A DNA stretch of 64,000 nucleotides from Strongylocentrotus droebachiensis (GCA_035222895.1 JAVYIG010009937.1:1-64000), one strand, 5' to 3'. Positions 22,745 through 33,975 are shown, counted from the stretch's first letter. Program-made: numbers and translations. Notes: generated by a model not told the origin, from the sequence alone.

Positions 22745-23224
22745 TTAACAAAAATCATCTTCTAGACAGGGCCGTGGAAAGTGTGATGGAGCAGCAATTA
22801 TCATTATCCCAAAAGATTGTAAGATTTCTAAATCTATAACAATATTTATATTCATGTACACAGGTGCAACCATCGTAACATAAATCTCAAACACAGTTTT
22901 CTACTTTCCGGTTTTTATTTTAATGGCACTAAACATGTAGCCGTTACTTAAGCTTTTCTTTCCAAATTTGTAATATAAGAAATCATGTGCAATGATTATT
23001 CTTCCTTACGACTGACTGACTTTGCTGTCATTTTGATATTAATAAGCTTTTACGTAATATCCGATTGTGTTGTTGTCTTTTTGTTTTCTTCAAACATAAT
23101 TTATTCAGAATTCTCAACGGAAATTAACAAAAATATCATAAGTCCACAAAACAAAATAATTAATGTGATGGCAATAAGCAGTACACATTAATGCAAAACA
23201 AACATAACATAATAAGTGTTAGGC

Positions 23225-23496
23225 CTAAAAAATGTTTCGATACAAATTGTAAATCTCTCCATTTATCGAGAAATTTAAAAAACGGTCTCGTTTTGAATAA
23301 ATTATTTGTTCAAAGTCATAATAATATTTTAACTGTTTCTTAAATAATTCAGAAGATAATCTACTATTTTTACATTTTGTAGGGAATATATAGTATTTTG
23401 CATGTAAAATAACAAAAATCAAGTGACAGATATTCCCCCAAAAATTTCGAATGTATTCATGGTCAATATCTGAAAATGTAATTTCATTATGGATGG
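23225..23496 (-). pseudogene. Tx1/L1-like LINE ORF2 C-terminal remnant, distal part
   Basis: Minus-strand frame reading EITFSDIDHEYIRNFWGNIC, then LIFVILHAKYYIF and further residues to a stop at 23225. It is the style of the region after the zinc-knuckle of Tx1/L1-clade ORF2 proteins. It continues from 25673-25800 once the hAT-like insertion (23505-25664) and one copy of its target duplication are removed, apart from a one-base frame difference. Confidence 0.6.
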
Positions 23497-23824
23497 GTGA
23501 CAGGCAGGGGCGTCGCTAGACCTTTTTCAGTGGGGGGAGGGGTGTAGAGGCCAACGATTACCGACAAAACTAGCCACCAATTACCGACAAAATTTAATGT
23601 CCCAATATCTACAAATTTAACCCTATAAACCCGGGGCCGAAGGCTAAATTGTTTTCCCTATGGACTATCTATAGTAATTGCGTATGCGCAAATGATCATT
23701 TTCCTCGACGACATAAATATACGAATGATTTCGTCAACTTAGTCAACATCAAAGCTATATATTTTAATGCAGGTGTGGAGCTAGGATCTTATTTTAGGGA
23801 GGGGCGGTAGTGAGCAAGCGAATC

Positions 23825-24900
23825 ACTTAAAGAGCGCGCGAAGCGCGCTCATTATTGGGGTGTCGGTGTTAGGCCTTCCGCACGAAGCGTGGCAGCTTAG
23901 ACGTTTCCTCAAATTATAAGGAAAAGAAGACGATTTATTGTACCGATCTCGACTGTTAATCCTTGTCTGAATGAAGTTTCCCCCCCCCCCCCTCCCGCGC
24001 GAAGCGCGAAAGCTTTGACGTTTCATTAGATTATTATAAAATGTAGACGATTTGCTGTACCGTTCTCGATGTTAATCCTTGTCTGAATTCAGTGTCTCCC
24101 CCTCCCGCGCAAAGCGCGGAAGCTTTGAAGTTTCATTAAATTATTAGAGAAAGTAGACGATTCGTTGAACAGTGCTCGACTCTTAATCCTTGTCTGAATT
24201 CAGTTTCTCCCCCCTCCCGCGCGAAGCGCGGAAGCTTTGACGTATCATTAAATTATGAGAAAAGGCAGACGATTCGGTGTCGGCCTACTGTTCTCGACTC
24301 TTAATCCGTATCTGAATTCAGTTTTTCCCCCTCCCGCGTGAAGCGCGGAAGTTTATACGTTTCATTAAATCATTAGAGAAATTAGACGATTCGTTGAACC
24401 GTGCTCGAGTCTTAATCCTTGTCTGAATGAAATTTCCCCCTCCCGCGCAAAACGCGGAAGTTTTGACGTTTCATTCAATTATTAGAGAGAGAAGACGATT
24501 CGTTATACCGTTTTCGACTCTTAATAAGCCCTAACAGTCCGAATTCAGTTTCCCCCTTTAGCGCGAAGCGCGGAAGCTTTCACGTTTCCTTAAATTATTA
24601 GAGAAAGCAGACGATTTGTTGTACCGTTTTCACTCTTAATCCTTCTTTCCCCCTTCCAGCACGAAAAGCTTAGACGTTTGATTTAATTATTATAGAAAGA
24701 AGACGATTCGTTGCACCGTTTTCGACTCTTATTAAGCTCTATTTATCTGAATTCAGTTTCCCCCTCTTGCGCGAAGCGCGGAAGCTTTGACGTTTCCTTA
24801 AATTGTGAGAGAAAGAAGACGATTCGTTGAACCGTTTATCGACTCGTCTATATGAAGTGTTCCTCTCTCGCGCAAAGCGCGGAAATTTTGGCGTTTCATC
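23825..24900. repeat. ~112-bp minisatellite with GCGAAGC hairpin core
   Basis: About ten units spaced 109-118 bp, measured from GGAAGCTT at about 24119, 24231, 24348 and 24457. Each unit has a core like CCCGCGCGAAGCGCGGAAGC, followed by GACGTTTCATTAAATTATTAG, AGACGATTCGTTG and CTTAATCCTTGTCTGAATTC (with variants). Several units carry GCAAAGC in place of GCGAAGC. Reading frames across it are repeat artefacts. Confidence 0.9.
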
Positions 24901-25317
24901 AAAATATAGAGAAAGGAAGACGATTCGTCGTACCGTTGTTGACTATTAATCCTTGTTTGAATTAGTTTCCCCGAAAATTTTAAACCTCTGATTTCTTTAG
25001 CTGATATTATAGGAAAGTGAAACTTCGAGGAAATACAAGTATTGTAGTTGTAGTCACTCTCGAAGTCGTCACAGCGGATAAAAATTAACAGTTCGTAGGG
25101 AAAAAAAACTTGTCGGCCGACCGACAATATACATCTCACCGACTTCAAACTTCTGCATTGATATAGTACACGAGGATCGAGCACGAATACCGACACAGCT
25201 GACCCGACACAGCAACATATTTACCCATGTCTTTCTTGCTTCCTTGACGAGACGACTCCACCCACAACCCCCCCCCCCCCCTTCTTTTACTCCCACTCCT
25301 CCTTTCCCAGGCTCTTA

Positions 25318-25570
25318 CCTCCCCCCTCTCTTCTCTCTTCACCCCCCGTTTCTTTTGTTTCCCTTTTCTCTTTTTTCTTCTTTTTTTTCCCTTTTATTCC
25401 TTTTCTTTCTTTTCCTTTCTTTCCTCTTCTCCCTTTTTTTATATTTTTTTCTCTTTCTTTTCCTTTCTCTTTTCTTTCCTTTATTTTCCTTTCTTTCTTT
25501 TCTTTTCCTTTTCTTTTTTCTTTTCTTTCCCTTTCCCTCTCTTTTTTTCCCTCCCCCTTTTCTCTTTTTC
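25318..25570. repeat. Polypyrimidine tract
   Basis: About 250 bases of almost pure C/T on the plus strand inside the hAT-like element. It generates Phe/Leu/Ser- or Lys/Glu/Arg-rich spurious frames. Confidence 0.9.
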
Positions 25571-25672
25571 CCGACGGCAGCGCAATTTTACCGACAATAT
25601 CCTGACAGGTGGAGGGGTGTCGCACCCCCACACCCCCCCCCCCCCCCCTTTGGCGACGCCCCTGGTGACAGG

Positions 25673-25800
25673 AGGATCCCATAATAAATGTGCAATTGAT
25701 TCAACACTAGATAAACAAAAAACACATTGATCAGGATCTAATATAACTACCAATTTCAAATATCATTTACCCCAAGAACATTATGGAATACTTCAAACTG
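25673..25800 (-). pseudogene. Tx1/L1-like LINE ORF2 remnant, zinc-knuckle part
   Basis: Minus-strand translation KLVVILDPDQCVFC followed by ESIAHLLW. The CxxC then H spacing matches the CCHC cluster near the C-terminus of L1/Tx1 ORF2 proteins. It joins 23225-23496 across the hAT insertion. Sequence further upstream is too decayed to follow. Confidence 0.6.
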
Positions 25801-26044
25801 AAAATAACCCGATTGTGTTGATAGTGCATATTTAAAGGGCTATCAGATTTATTTATGTATTACGTAACAGTTTCGTGGCATTTCTGGAAAGACGAGTTGA
25901 TATTACTATAACAATAATGCTGAAAGGGAAATAATTTTTTTTTTTACCAATGTTGTCATTATTAACAGGTGGGGGGAAGGCATGTACAAATGCTAACAGC
26001 TAAGCTACTAATACTAATATTCAAGAGATAATACAAATACATAC

Positions 26045-26126
26045 CTGTCAAACATAATTCCCCCAAAGTCCATGTCAATAAAAGAAATACACGCAGTCCA
26101 GGCATGTCTTTATCCTTTTGTGCCAT
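26045..26126 (-). CDS. Candidate first exon 1A: signal peptide of lectin copy 1
   Basis: 82 nt from ATG to a GGTATG donor, ending in phase 1, which is the phase needed by exon 2 at 18652. It encodes 27 residues with basic/polar residues first (MAQKDKDMPGLR), then a hydrophobic core (VFLLLTWTLG) and a small residue near the junction, as in a secretory signal peptide. A promoter-like TATA/CCAAT arrangement lies about 250 bp upstream. It is chosen as a coding exon because length, hydrophobicity, donor and phase all agree. A second candidate, exon 1B, lies at 27409-27487; the two may be alternative first exons or belong to different paralogues. Confidence 0.6.
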
Positions 26127-26375
26127 TATGCTCTGATTTATTCCTACGTTTGCCGGTTTCTATCTAACACCGAGATTAAGGACAGACAGTTCGAATCTTT
26201 TTTAATACAAGAAATATCCTTTCTTAAAAGGTCCCAATAATTTTTTTTACGACGACCAAACTTCCAATGCTTCGGTTGAAAAGTATAGTGTTGGGCTGTA
26301 AAAATCCTTTTATAAGCAAATATTGGTAGCAATATGACTAGAAATAGTTGTCTAAATGCGAAACGTGTCCTAGGG

Positions 26376-26405
26376 TTTATATATAAACGCCAATGACGTC
26401 TTCGA
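26376..26405 (-). promoter_or_regulatory. Candidate core promoter for exon 1A (CRE/CCAAT/TATA)
   Basis: On the minus strand the order is GACGTCA (CRE-like), ATTGG (inverted CCAAT) and TTTATATATAAA (TATA, 26376-26387) within 30 bp. Transcription would start near 26345, giving a 5' leader of about 220 nt before the ATG at 26126. Inferred from motifs only. Confidence 0.5.
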
Positions 26406-26469
26406 TGCGATGTACGAGTCTCACAAATTAACCGAAATCCCATGAGACAATAGCGATGAATAAACTATT

Positions 26470-26715
26470 CCACTTTTCGTATTTTGATGAAATTAACGTG
26501 TCCTTTTGTGAGCGTAATCCCTACCGAGAGTAGATAGGCCCAATATTTCATTAGCACATAGAAGCAAATAGTTTTCATTAAATATCTCCTTAAGCCCCTT
26601 GCTTATCCTAAATGAATTAGCCCTTGATTCTCAATCAATCAAAAGCTTACCGTGTTTACAGGAGAGAAAAGTGTCGAGAGCAAGGCTATATGATTGACGG
26701 TGCTTCGTATCAAAT
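26470..26715. repeat. Third copy of a lectin-flank block
   Basis: Clearly related to 4690-4960 and 56465-56735. Shared landmarks are TTTTCATTAAAT, TAAGCCCCTTGC, CAATTAATCA-AAGCTTA and GAGAGCAAGGCT. It is more diverged than the other two are from each other. It lies just upstream of the exon 1A promoter. Confidence 0.65.
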
Positions 26716-27408
26716 TCCACACAATATTAATTGAAATTATACAGGTAGGATAACAAAAATAGAGAAAGTAAGGTAGGAGAGAGAATTAAAACCACAAATG
26801 TAGCCTGTACTACAACAACATTTTCATCATGAAATTATGTAAGCTAAATAGTGATGGAATGCACGATTACAAGTCTTTAAAGAATAAAATGGATCCTTTC
26901 TAAAAACATATTCCATTTTAGCTGTCACAATGACAATTTCAAGATTATTCATAACGCTTTATGAATTTAGGAATGTACATTAGGAATATAATATAAAAAT
27001 GATTATTAACATTATCGTTATTATAAATAATGTATGTGATAACATTTTAGATTTATTTTTGAACATTCTACCCCATTTGTTATTGAAAAATTTAACTCCC
27101 TCCTGAAAATGGCAAAAATTCTGTGTCTTGATACCATTTATTAATTTGGTCTCTACCCCAATTTTGTAGGTACTTGAACTTCAGTCATAGGAATATGGCA
27201 AAATGCATTATTATCTTGATATTTCTTATTTGATTTATAGGTTCTAATTATTGGCAATAGGACTTCCTTCATCTAACCGATTGTTTGTCTATTCTGCCCC
27301 CCATAAATGGGGAAATGGGAAACGGAAGAATAAAAATATATTAAAGATGAAGATTCACACACAACATCCTGAAAGATACGATAATATGAAAGAACTGAAT
27401 TGAGTTAC

Positions 27409-27487
27409 CTGTATATCCTGATTGCAAGGAAAAGACCAAGAGTATCATCATCATCGATTTTCTCTTGAGACGCTGATTTCCAGTCAT
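27409..27487 (-). CDS. Candidate first exon 1B: signal peptide
   Basis: 79 nt from ATG to a GGTAACT donor, ending in phase 1. It encodes 26 residues: MTGNQRLKRKS, then MMMILLVFSLQSGYT, a basic start and hydrophobic core typical of a secretory signal peptide. It would join exon 2 in frame, restoring ...GYTEAACP. TATAAAA at 27517-27523 lies only 30 bp upstream of the ATG. It may be an alternative first exon of copy 1, or the surviving first exon of another deleted paralogue. Confidence 0.55.
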
Positions 27488-27599
27488 TTCTCTTTGTAAA
27501 CGACGAGACGAAATAGTTTTATATCGACAATATCAAATTGTTGAACTCGATATAAAACTTACACGTGTGAGTAAGTTGTAGCAGAAATTGTTTTGGTTC

Positions 27600-30000
27600 T
27601 ATACTTGGCATCACCATGAAAACTAAACCGGTCCTGCCCAATATTTGCCTCCAAGTGATGGTGCTTACAACGTGGGCTTCCACTTTAAGTAGACATGACT
27701 TAGAACTATCTATTTAGATTTTGTCGAGAAGGGAAAGCATACTAAAATCCAACGGAAACCCGCCTCCTTTTATACTAATTACAGTGTGAAAGCCGGATAA
27801 TTCGAATGCAATTTGACTTGGCATTAATTTTGAATTATTTTGTAATACAGACAAAAAACATCAATACCAAGACGTACCTACCAACCTTGAGTATTCTTTG
27901 TCTCTTTGTCTCCCCTGGATCAAGTTGCATAAAGGCCTTTTATAATAATAACAATACAGCACTACATCCACGAAATCTGTTGATTCTAGACAAATAATAT
28001 CCAATCAAATTTAGTTTACCTCATAGGTAAGCCAAAACCTTTGAAATAGTTCTCGTTATTGTCTACAGTATACTAGGGATTGATACCTCATTTACACATA
28101 GCAATCAAAATGCTTTTGTTGGTATCATTCACATCAGGCTATTGTTGAAAACTCATCAATTCTAACCTCAATATATTTCATCTTGATTGAGGAAATTGGT
28201 AGGTGGCATTTTATGCTGATATGGATTGACCTGTAAAGGACAGCCTATTATTAATTGGTGGAAACGATTCATCGAACCCAATTTGAACAATTGCCCCACT
28301 TTTGCCATCTGAAATACATTTACCTAGTCTGAGTATTAATATTCCTTCCATGATTAATTTCTGAAAGTTATCGACAGAACTGTAGCACTTATGCTGGGCG
28401 AAAGTCTCCATTGTTACGTAAAATTGAACTTTGATTGAAAACTATTACATTTCATTTTTTGAATAATTTTTGGAGGGGTACATATTTACGCAATATTCGC
28501 CTACTTTTCTACAATGCGGTACAAACATCATGTTCCATTTTAGGAATCCTTTCATCTATTAGTATTTTGTTGTATCTTCATGTTCGTTTCCCCGTACCAT
28601 ACTATACCATACTATATAGGCAAACGGACGCTAATCACATCCATAACGCGGAGTGGACGTCCATATAGCTAGCGGTGTTTTTCTGTAAAGGCTTGACAAA
28701 ACTTCATCTTGATGCATATGATCAGATAGTCTCTTCTAGTATAGTGAGTCAATCTTCATCTTCAGATGCTTCATGATTCACGATGTCTAGAGGCTGGCTG
28801 CATTTGATTGTGAAATTGCGCAATAAGTTGAGGTAGAACCAAAGCATGCATGGGACCAAAATGAAAAAAAGTTATTATGATGGCATACATGGTATATTTA
28901 TGCTAATTTTCACACAAAACACTGTATTTTGATTATGAAACTGTTTTACAATTGATATTGCCCTTAAGTTGATTTCTTCGAAGTAATTTTGATCGTGTTC
29001 GATGAATTTTTGAAAACAGATGAACTGCAGCCATTTTACCCCTTTATGTCTAACGAGTAGTTATTTTATATTTGATTTTGACTTTCGATAAGTCTATCTG
29101 GTCAGGACTTTATGTTGATTCGCTATTTCTTCTTAATTTCCGTGAATGCTCCCATACCCTCTTCCATTTGCATAATTGGTCTTGTAAGTTGTCATGAAGT
29201 TGTCTAGAAATACAAATGGTATGGAATATAAGCCATGTTAGCACATTAGGAACACATTTTAACCAAAATACAGGAATGGGTGATTACTACTCTAAAACCA
29301 AAACAAAATAGCAAAAAAACAGTTTACTTCATATGAATATAAACGGTAAGTATTGTCCCCATTACCTCTCTCGTTTTCGGTGTTTTCACCAATAATCAAA
29401 TTGAATTAATAGGGGTATAGTTGATGGTATGGACATAATAATCTAAGGGACATCCCGGTAGATCATACTAATTTCTTCATTTAGTATCTAATAGCTTCTA
29501 ACCACTGACACTAATATTAAAGATAAGCTTGAGTTCTTGTGATGATAGAAAATAAATTCTCATAGAATCCAACAAAACTTACACTGAATGATCAAGGTTA
29601 CAAATAAATGACATGTGCTAAACGATTTTGGTAGAAAATGTATAGAGGCTGAGGAATTAGCATAGAAAGATAAGGAAATAAAGGCAAGTAGACCCGACAC
29701 CATGTGCTTAACCAAGGTAACTATGTGCAAATGAGAGTCGTGGTTTTTATTGAAGATGATTTCCTGCAAGTTGTTGTCAGTTTGTTTTTATTTTTACTGG
29801 TTCAAATAATCAATCTCCTGCAGGATTAACAACCCGGAATGAATAAGAGCCATGTTCTCTCGATATAAGATTCCAATACCAGAGCTCAAGATTAGCTTTA
29901 ATTAATGATACATTTCTCACTTTTATAATGAACAGGTATTTTCCTAATCAAATGATATGGCTAACATGTTTTATATACTCCTCCGTCCCCATTTTCTCTC
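27600..30000. other. Intergenic, no gene recognised
   Basis: AT-rich sequence with no convincing coding exon. A 66-codon frame at 28211-28411 (minus) lacks motifs. Nothing further identified. Confidence 0.4.
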
Positions 30001-30400
30001 CCCCACCCCTCCCTCGCTCTTTCCCACCGCTCTCTCTCTCTCTCTCTTTCTCTAAAACACGCACACATACACTGTCTACACAACCTATTTTTTCTCTCAC
30101 CCCATCTTATTTTCTCCCCCATTCTCCCAATCTCTCTTACTCTTTCTAACTCATATCATATTTTTGAAGTTCTAACACTATTCACTATGATTCATGCACA
30201 CGCACGCGCCCGCGCACACACACACACACACGCACACGCGCGTGCTCACACGCACACACACACACACGCGCGCGCGCGAACACGTACTATTTTCCTTCCC
30301 ATATTTTCATCTGTCACCGTACCCAGGCCCTTTAATTCTTCCTCTCTTATTCGCTCTTACTCACTCCCAAACACGCACACACGAGGTAATAGTCAGAAAA
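30000..30400 (+). repeat. CT, CA and CG-rich microsatellite cluster
   Basis: CT runs (30030-30055), then CACACA/CGCGCG alternating purine-pyrimidine runs at about 30197-30282, which are potential Z-DNA tracts. His/Thr/Ala repeat frames here are artefacts. Confidence 0.85.
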
Positions 30401-30511
30401 ATCACAGGTCGTTTTTTATGAACTCAACCAAACATATGAACTCGATTGAATGGCGACCTCTCTTGTCAGAGATTGCTTAGATTTTGCATTTTCAAGATCA
30501 TTTTATTTTAA

Positions 30512-31778
30512 AGGGCCCCTTTAACCCAACTAACATAGCCTTTCGAAACATGAATACACCTCTATTAATATCCCAGCCTAAGATTTTTCAGAAAATCTCT
30601 ATATTGACCAGAAAATGATTAGAAAAAACATCCGTTTTTCACAAATCTCACCCTTGCTAAGCTCCACCCCTCGAAAAAAAAAAAATACGGTCACGTGGCT
30701 TGATGACACATTTTTCGTCATTGCAGGAATGTCCTTGTATTTGTCCTACAACTAAGGATTTGACAATCTGATTGTAGTTCATAATTAGGAATGACGAAAT
30801 GGCCAGAAACGTTCTGGGATTATCAAGTGCATTTTAATTTTCGGATAAATGTCTCTTTTTTCGATTAATATCATATTTCGCTTTTTTGAAGACATTTTTA
30901 CTGCCTAAGTTACCCTCTTTTTCACCAACAAGTAGCGAGCAGACGAATTTTGATTAGACTCATAGTCATACTACAGTCCTTTCATTATTTTGCGTTCGCG
31001 TTCTTGGCAGCCTTGCGTCATTTTCCTTTAGAACAAAAACTATCAAACGAGTAGGCAAAGAGTCCACGGTGTTTATTTTTATCCTTTTTTTTTTGGGGGG
31101 GGGGGACATTCGTGCGTTATGCTTGCGGCTTAGTTTCGTTTTTCTTTCTTCAATTCTATCTATACTATCAAGCCACCAAGAAAGGATTGAGATGCAGAAA
31201 ATGAGGAGAAGACTGTGTGGGGTGCAGCTGAGAAAATGAACAAACTGAGGGTAATTTCCACTTAGAATGCTAACTGTTATAGGCTTCGATAGATTCAGTT
31301 TAGACCACTCGTTGTCACTCTGATATTCACTTTCAATTTCGCCGTACGTACGCCTGAACTAGAGTACGAGGTTGTGTTTATTATAACATCGTACAATGGA
31401 TGAGTGGTTCAGTCTAGACTAACGTTAGATCTGATCTATATTTTATCAGTCTCAGTTAGTTGACAATTTATTTAAGCTAGGTCACAGACGACTCGTCGAG
31501 CTCTGGTGTTACTGGTCAATTTTCAGCGCTTTTTGAGAACTTTGAGTGTGTGACCATATTTCCGACTCTGGCGTGACTCTGGCGTGGAGATAACATACCA
31601 AAAAGATTTAGTTGATTTTTGGTTTGTTATAGGATATCTCCATTCAAGTGCTATGTTATGTTGTGTTATAATGCCAATGTTGTCTCCTGTATGCAGTGAC
31701 GTCATTTGCTTTTGCGTCAAAAACTCTTTTACATGTCTAATTTTTAAGTTTTACGCCCAGTTTGATTAGAGGGGCCCT
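30512..31778. mobile_element. 1267-bp element with AGGGCCCCT ends and TTAA duplication
   Basis: Left end AGGGCCCCTTTAA and right end the inverse of AGGGCCCCTCTAA, flanked by TTAA at 30508-30511 and 31779-31782. Short TIRs of about 14 bp fit a piggyBac/Kolobok-type non-autonomous element. The interior has a poly-G run (31093-31105) and no transposase frame. Confidence 0.7.
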
Positions 31779-32005
31779 TTAAATTGGGAAGCTTTGTAGT
31801 ATTAAATATTGGCCAACTTAGGACATGCCGTTGAAAGGAACTACATAGAAGTGACAAATAAGCGTATGAATAGAAACTGCAACCCATAATAGTAGTCGTG
31901 ACCAAAATTGAACATTGAGTAGCAAACACAAACAATATGGTACTCACATTTGCATGTACATGTATATATTCTAAATAACATTCAAAACCCAATGGTCAGC
32001 TTTAG

Positions 32006-32346
32006 TGGAAGTGTCTTAACTCATTCATAGATCCGTATTTTAAAATTTGACTTAAAGGTCCACTGTACTACATGGAGCTACTTGCTCCCTCTATATAGAA
32101 ACAATGCCTAATGGGTGACCATTTGTCCCCCATGATCCTCTTTTTCTTATGTTAATTGAGAGCTGAGTTGATTAGTGGAAGTGTCTTAACTCATTCATTG
32201 ATCCATATTTTAAAATTTGACTTAAATAAAGGTCCACTGTACTCTTTGAAGCTACTTGCTCCCTTTATATAGAAACAATGCCTAATGGGTGACCGTTGAT
32301 CCCCCATGATCCTCTTTTTCGTATGTTAATTGAGAGCTGAGCTGAT
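32006..32346 (+). repeat. Tandem duplication of a ~168-bp unit
   Basis: Two adjacent units (32006-32172 and 32177-32346) begin GTGGAAGTGTCTTAACTCAT and end GTTAATTGAGAGCTGAG, with few differences. An inverted, diverged partial copy occurs at 44395-44525 in intron 1 of the SLC16 gene, so the unit is a dispersed repeat. Non-coding. Confidence 0.85.
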
Positions 32347-32730
32347 GAGATAGTCACCTGTCAGTGACCTTCCTGGGTGGTCTAATCCATCTTAGCCAAA
32401 GTGGTACAGATGAGCTTTAAGTTTTGGACTAAAGTTTGATGGCACATGTTTGTGTGTATAGTATCATATACCCAACGACGTGTCTTCTGTTTTTCATTGT
32501 TTGCCGCATATTCTTTTCCTGGCTTATTTCGCCAAAGATACAAAGCTAAAGTAAGAGTTTGAGTTAGGATTGCAATTGACTTTTTGGTTTAGGTTCAAAG
32601 TCCATATTAGAATTACGTATATTGTTGGCCAAGATTAATTTTGTGAAATTGTAAAATCTGCTCACTTATCTCGGAGCTATTGTAATTTTTATTTTGTCGT
32701 AAAATTAACTGCACTATGCGCGAATGTTAA

Positions 32731-33228
32731 AGGGGAAGTCCACCCTGAAATTAAGTTTTGAGTTTAATAAAAGCAGAAGAATGAGAGAAACATATCAGTG
32801 AAGGTTTGACGAAAATCCATCAAAGGATAACGAAGTTATGAATTTTTAAATTTTTAATTTTGTGACGTCACTTCCTAGCTGCTCTTCCATATGTTGTGTA
32901 CTGTAATTTCCATAAATTGCCCCCTTTTCATGGTTCTTGATGAAGGAATGGATCTATTTCACAGAGGCGTGTATAAAAGCATGTGTCTGATAATATATCG
33001 AATGCACAGGTAAAATAATTATTATTTTTCTGAGAAAATGGCAATTTATGGAATTTACAGTACACAACGTATAGGAGAGCAGCTCGCATGTGACGTCACA
33101 AAATTAAAACCTTAAAAATTCATAACTTTTGTATCCTTTGTCGGATTTTCGTCAAACCTTCACTGATATGTTTCTCTCACTGTTCTGCTTTTATTAAAAA
33201 CAACTTAAGTTCAGGGTGGACTTCCCCT
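32731..33228. mobile_element. 498-bp MITE with long TIRs and TTAA duplication
   Basis: Ends AGGGGAAGTCCACCCTGA and its inverse; the inverted similarity extends about 190 bp on each side through a TGACGTCA palindrome (about 32866 and 33091). TTAA flanks at 32727-32730 and 33229-33232. Typical foldback MITE of the TTAA class; no coding capacity. Confidence 0.9.
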
Positions 33229-33975
33229 TTAAACTTGTTCCATCGGAAACAGGCTAGGGTGAGTCAGAGAGAAGGAGAGACGGAGGGAAACAAAGATAAA
33301 GAAACACGTATAGAGGTAGCGGTGTAGGGGGGCGGATGGTAGACAACACACACACACACACACACCAACAAAACAATAACTCAGTTGACAACATAATGAT
33401 GAAACAAGTTTTCTATCTTCTATATATAGAGAGAGAGAAATAGAAAAAAAGAGAGAGACAGAGAAAGAAAGAGAGATAGAGAGAGAATGAAGTGATGAGT
33501 TGAAAAAGAAGGTGAATAAGAAAAGGGAGGGCATGTAATTAAATGCAAAAGAGAAGAGGTGGCGGGAGAGGGAATAGAACAAGAGAGGGGACGAAGGAAG
33601 AGGGAGAGGGAAAATAGATAGAAGGGAGAGAGAGAGAAAGGGGAAAAGGTAAATGACAGAAGGAAGGGCAACTAAGAGCAGTGTGGGAGGAGGGAGAGGG
33701 GTAGGAGAGATGAGTGAGTATTTAAGGAGTGAATATCGGAATAAATGGAGTAGAAAGAGAAAACAAGACGGAAAAAGGGGGGTTCGAGCCTCATATAGTC
33801 TCATTCGCTTCAGCTAGGTGGAGACATCATGAGACATACACGATATACCCATGACAATTTATTGCAAACAACGAATGCTCTTTGTTACCTTCTAAAACAC
33901 ACTCATATTAAAACGTTTGGGTCACTGAACAGTGCTTGTTTCATTAGTAAACAATGTTCTAAGGAGAATGACGTT

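Larger units (their letters stand above)
3257..23050. repeat. Segmental duplication, copy 1 (lectin gene plus flanks)
   Basis: Long collinear similarity to 55165-63300 in direct orientation. Matching landmarks include the CT-rich block (3425-3590 and 55330-55490), the PAN exon (6984 and 58597), the second CTLD exon (8939 and 60045), the first CTLD exon (18336 and 61099), a hairpin element (20009 and about 62100) and a stretch at about 22750-23030 (62611-62800 and 63190-63290). Copy 1 is about 19.8 kb and copy 2 about 8.1 kb. The difference comes largely from insertions in copy 1: 7547-8109, about 9552-18335, and most of 20170-22745. The outer limits are approximate because I aligned by eye. 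Confidence 0.85.
23505..25664. mobile_element. 2160-bp hAT-like non-autonomous transposon
   Basis: Perfect 12-bp terminal inverted repeats CAGGGGCGTCGC, flanked by an 8-bp direct duplication GTGACAGG (23497-23504 and 25665-25672). The length of the duplication and the CAGGGGCG start are typical of hAT elements. The interior has no transposase. It consists of a minisatellite (about 23825-24900), intermediate sequence, and a long pyrimidine-rich tract (about 25318-25570). It interrupts a LINE remnant in the first intron of lectin copy 1. Confidence 0.9.

Noticed and set aside
23825-24900. Regularly spaced repeats resembling a CRISPR array
   Set aside because: Units of ~112 bp diverge gradually, whole units are related with no unique spacers, and the context is a eukaryotic transposon.
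25244-25684. 146-codon Phe/Leu/Pro-rich frame and its Lys/Glu/Arg-rich antisense
   Set aside because: It lies over the polypyrimidine tract of the hAT-like element; composition alone explains the open frame.
28211-28411. 66-codon minus-strand frame containing GT and AG motifs
   Set aside because: No similarity to any family I recognise and no neighbouring exons in phase.
33229-33804. 191-codon Ser/Leu-rich minus-strand frame
   Set aside because: Encoded by GA-rich low-complexity DNA that is duplicated at 34516; no domain or splice context.
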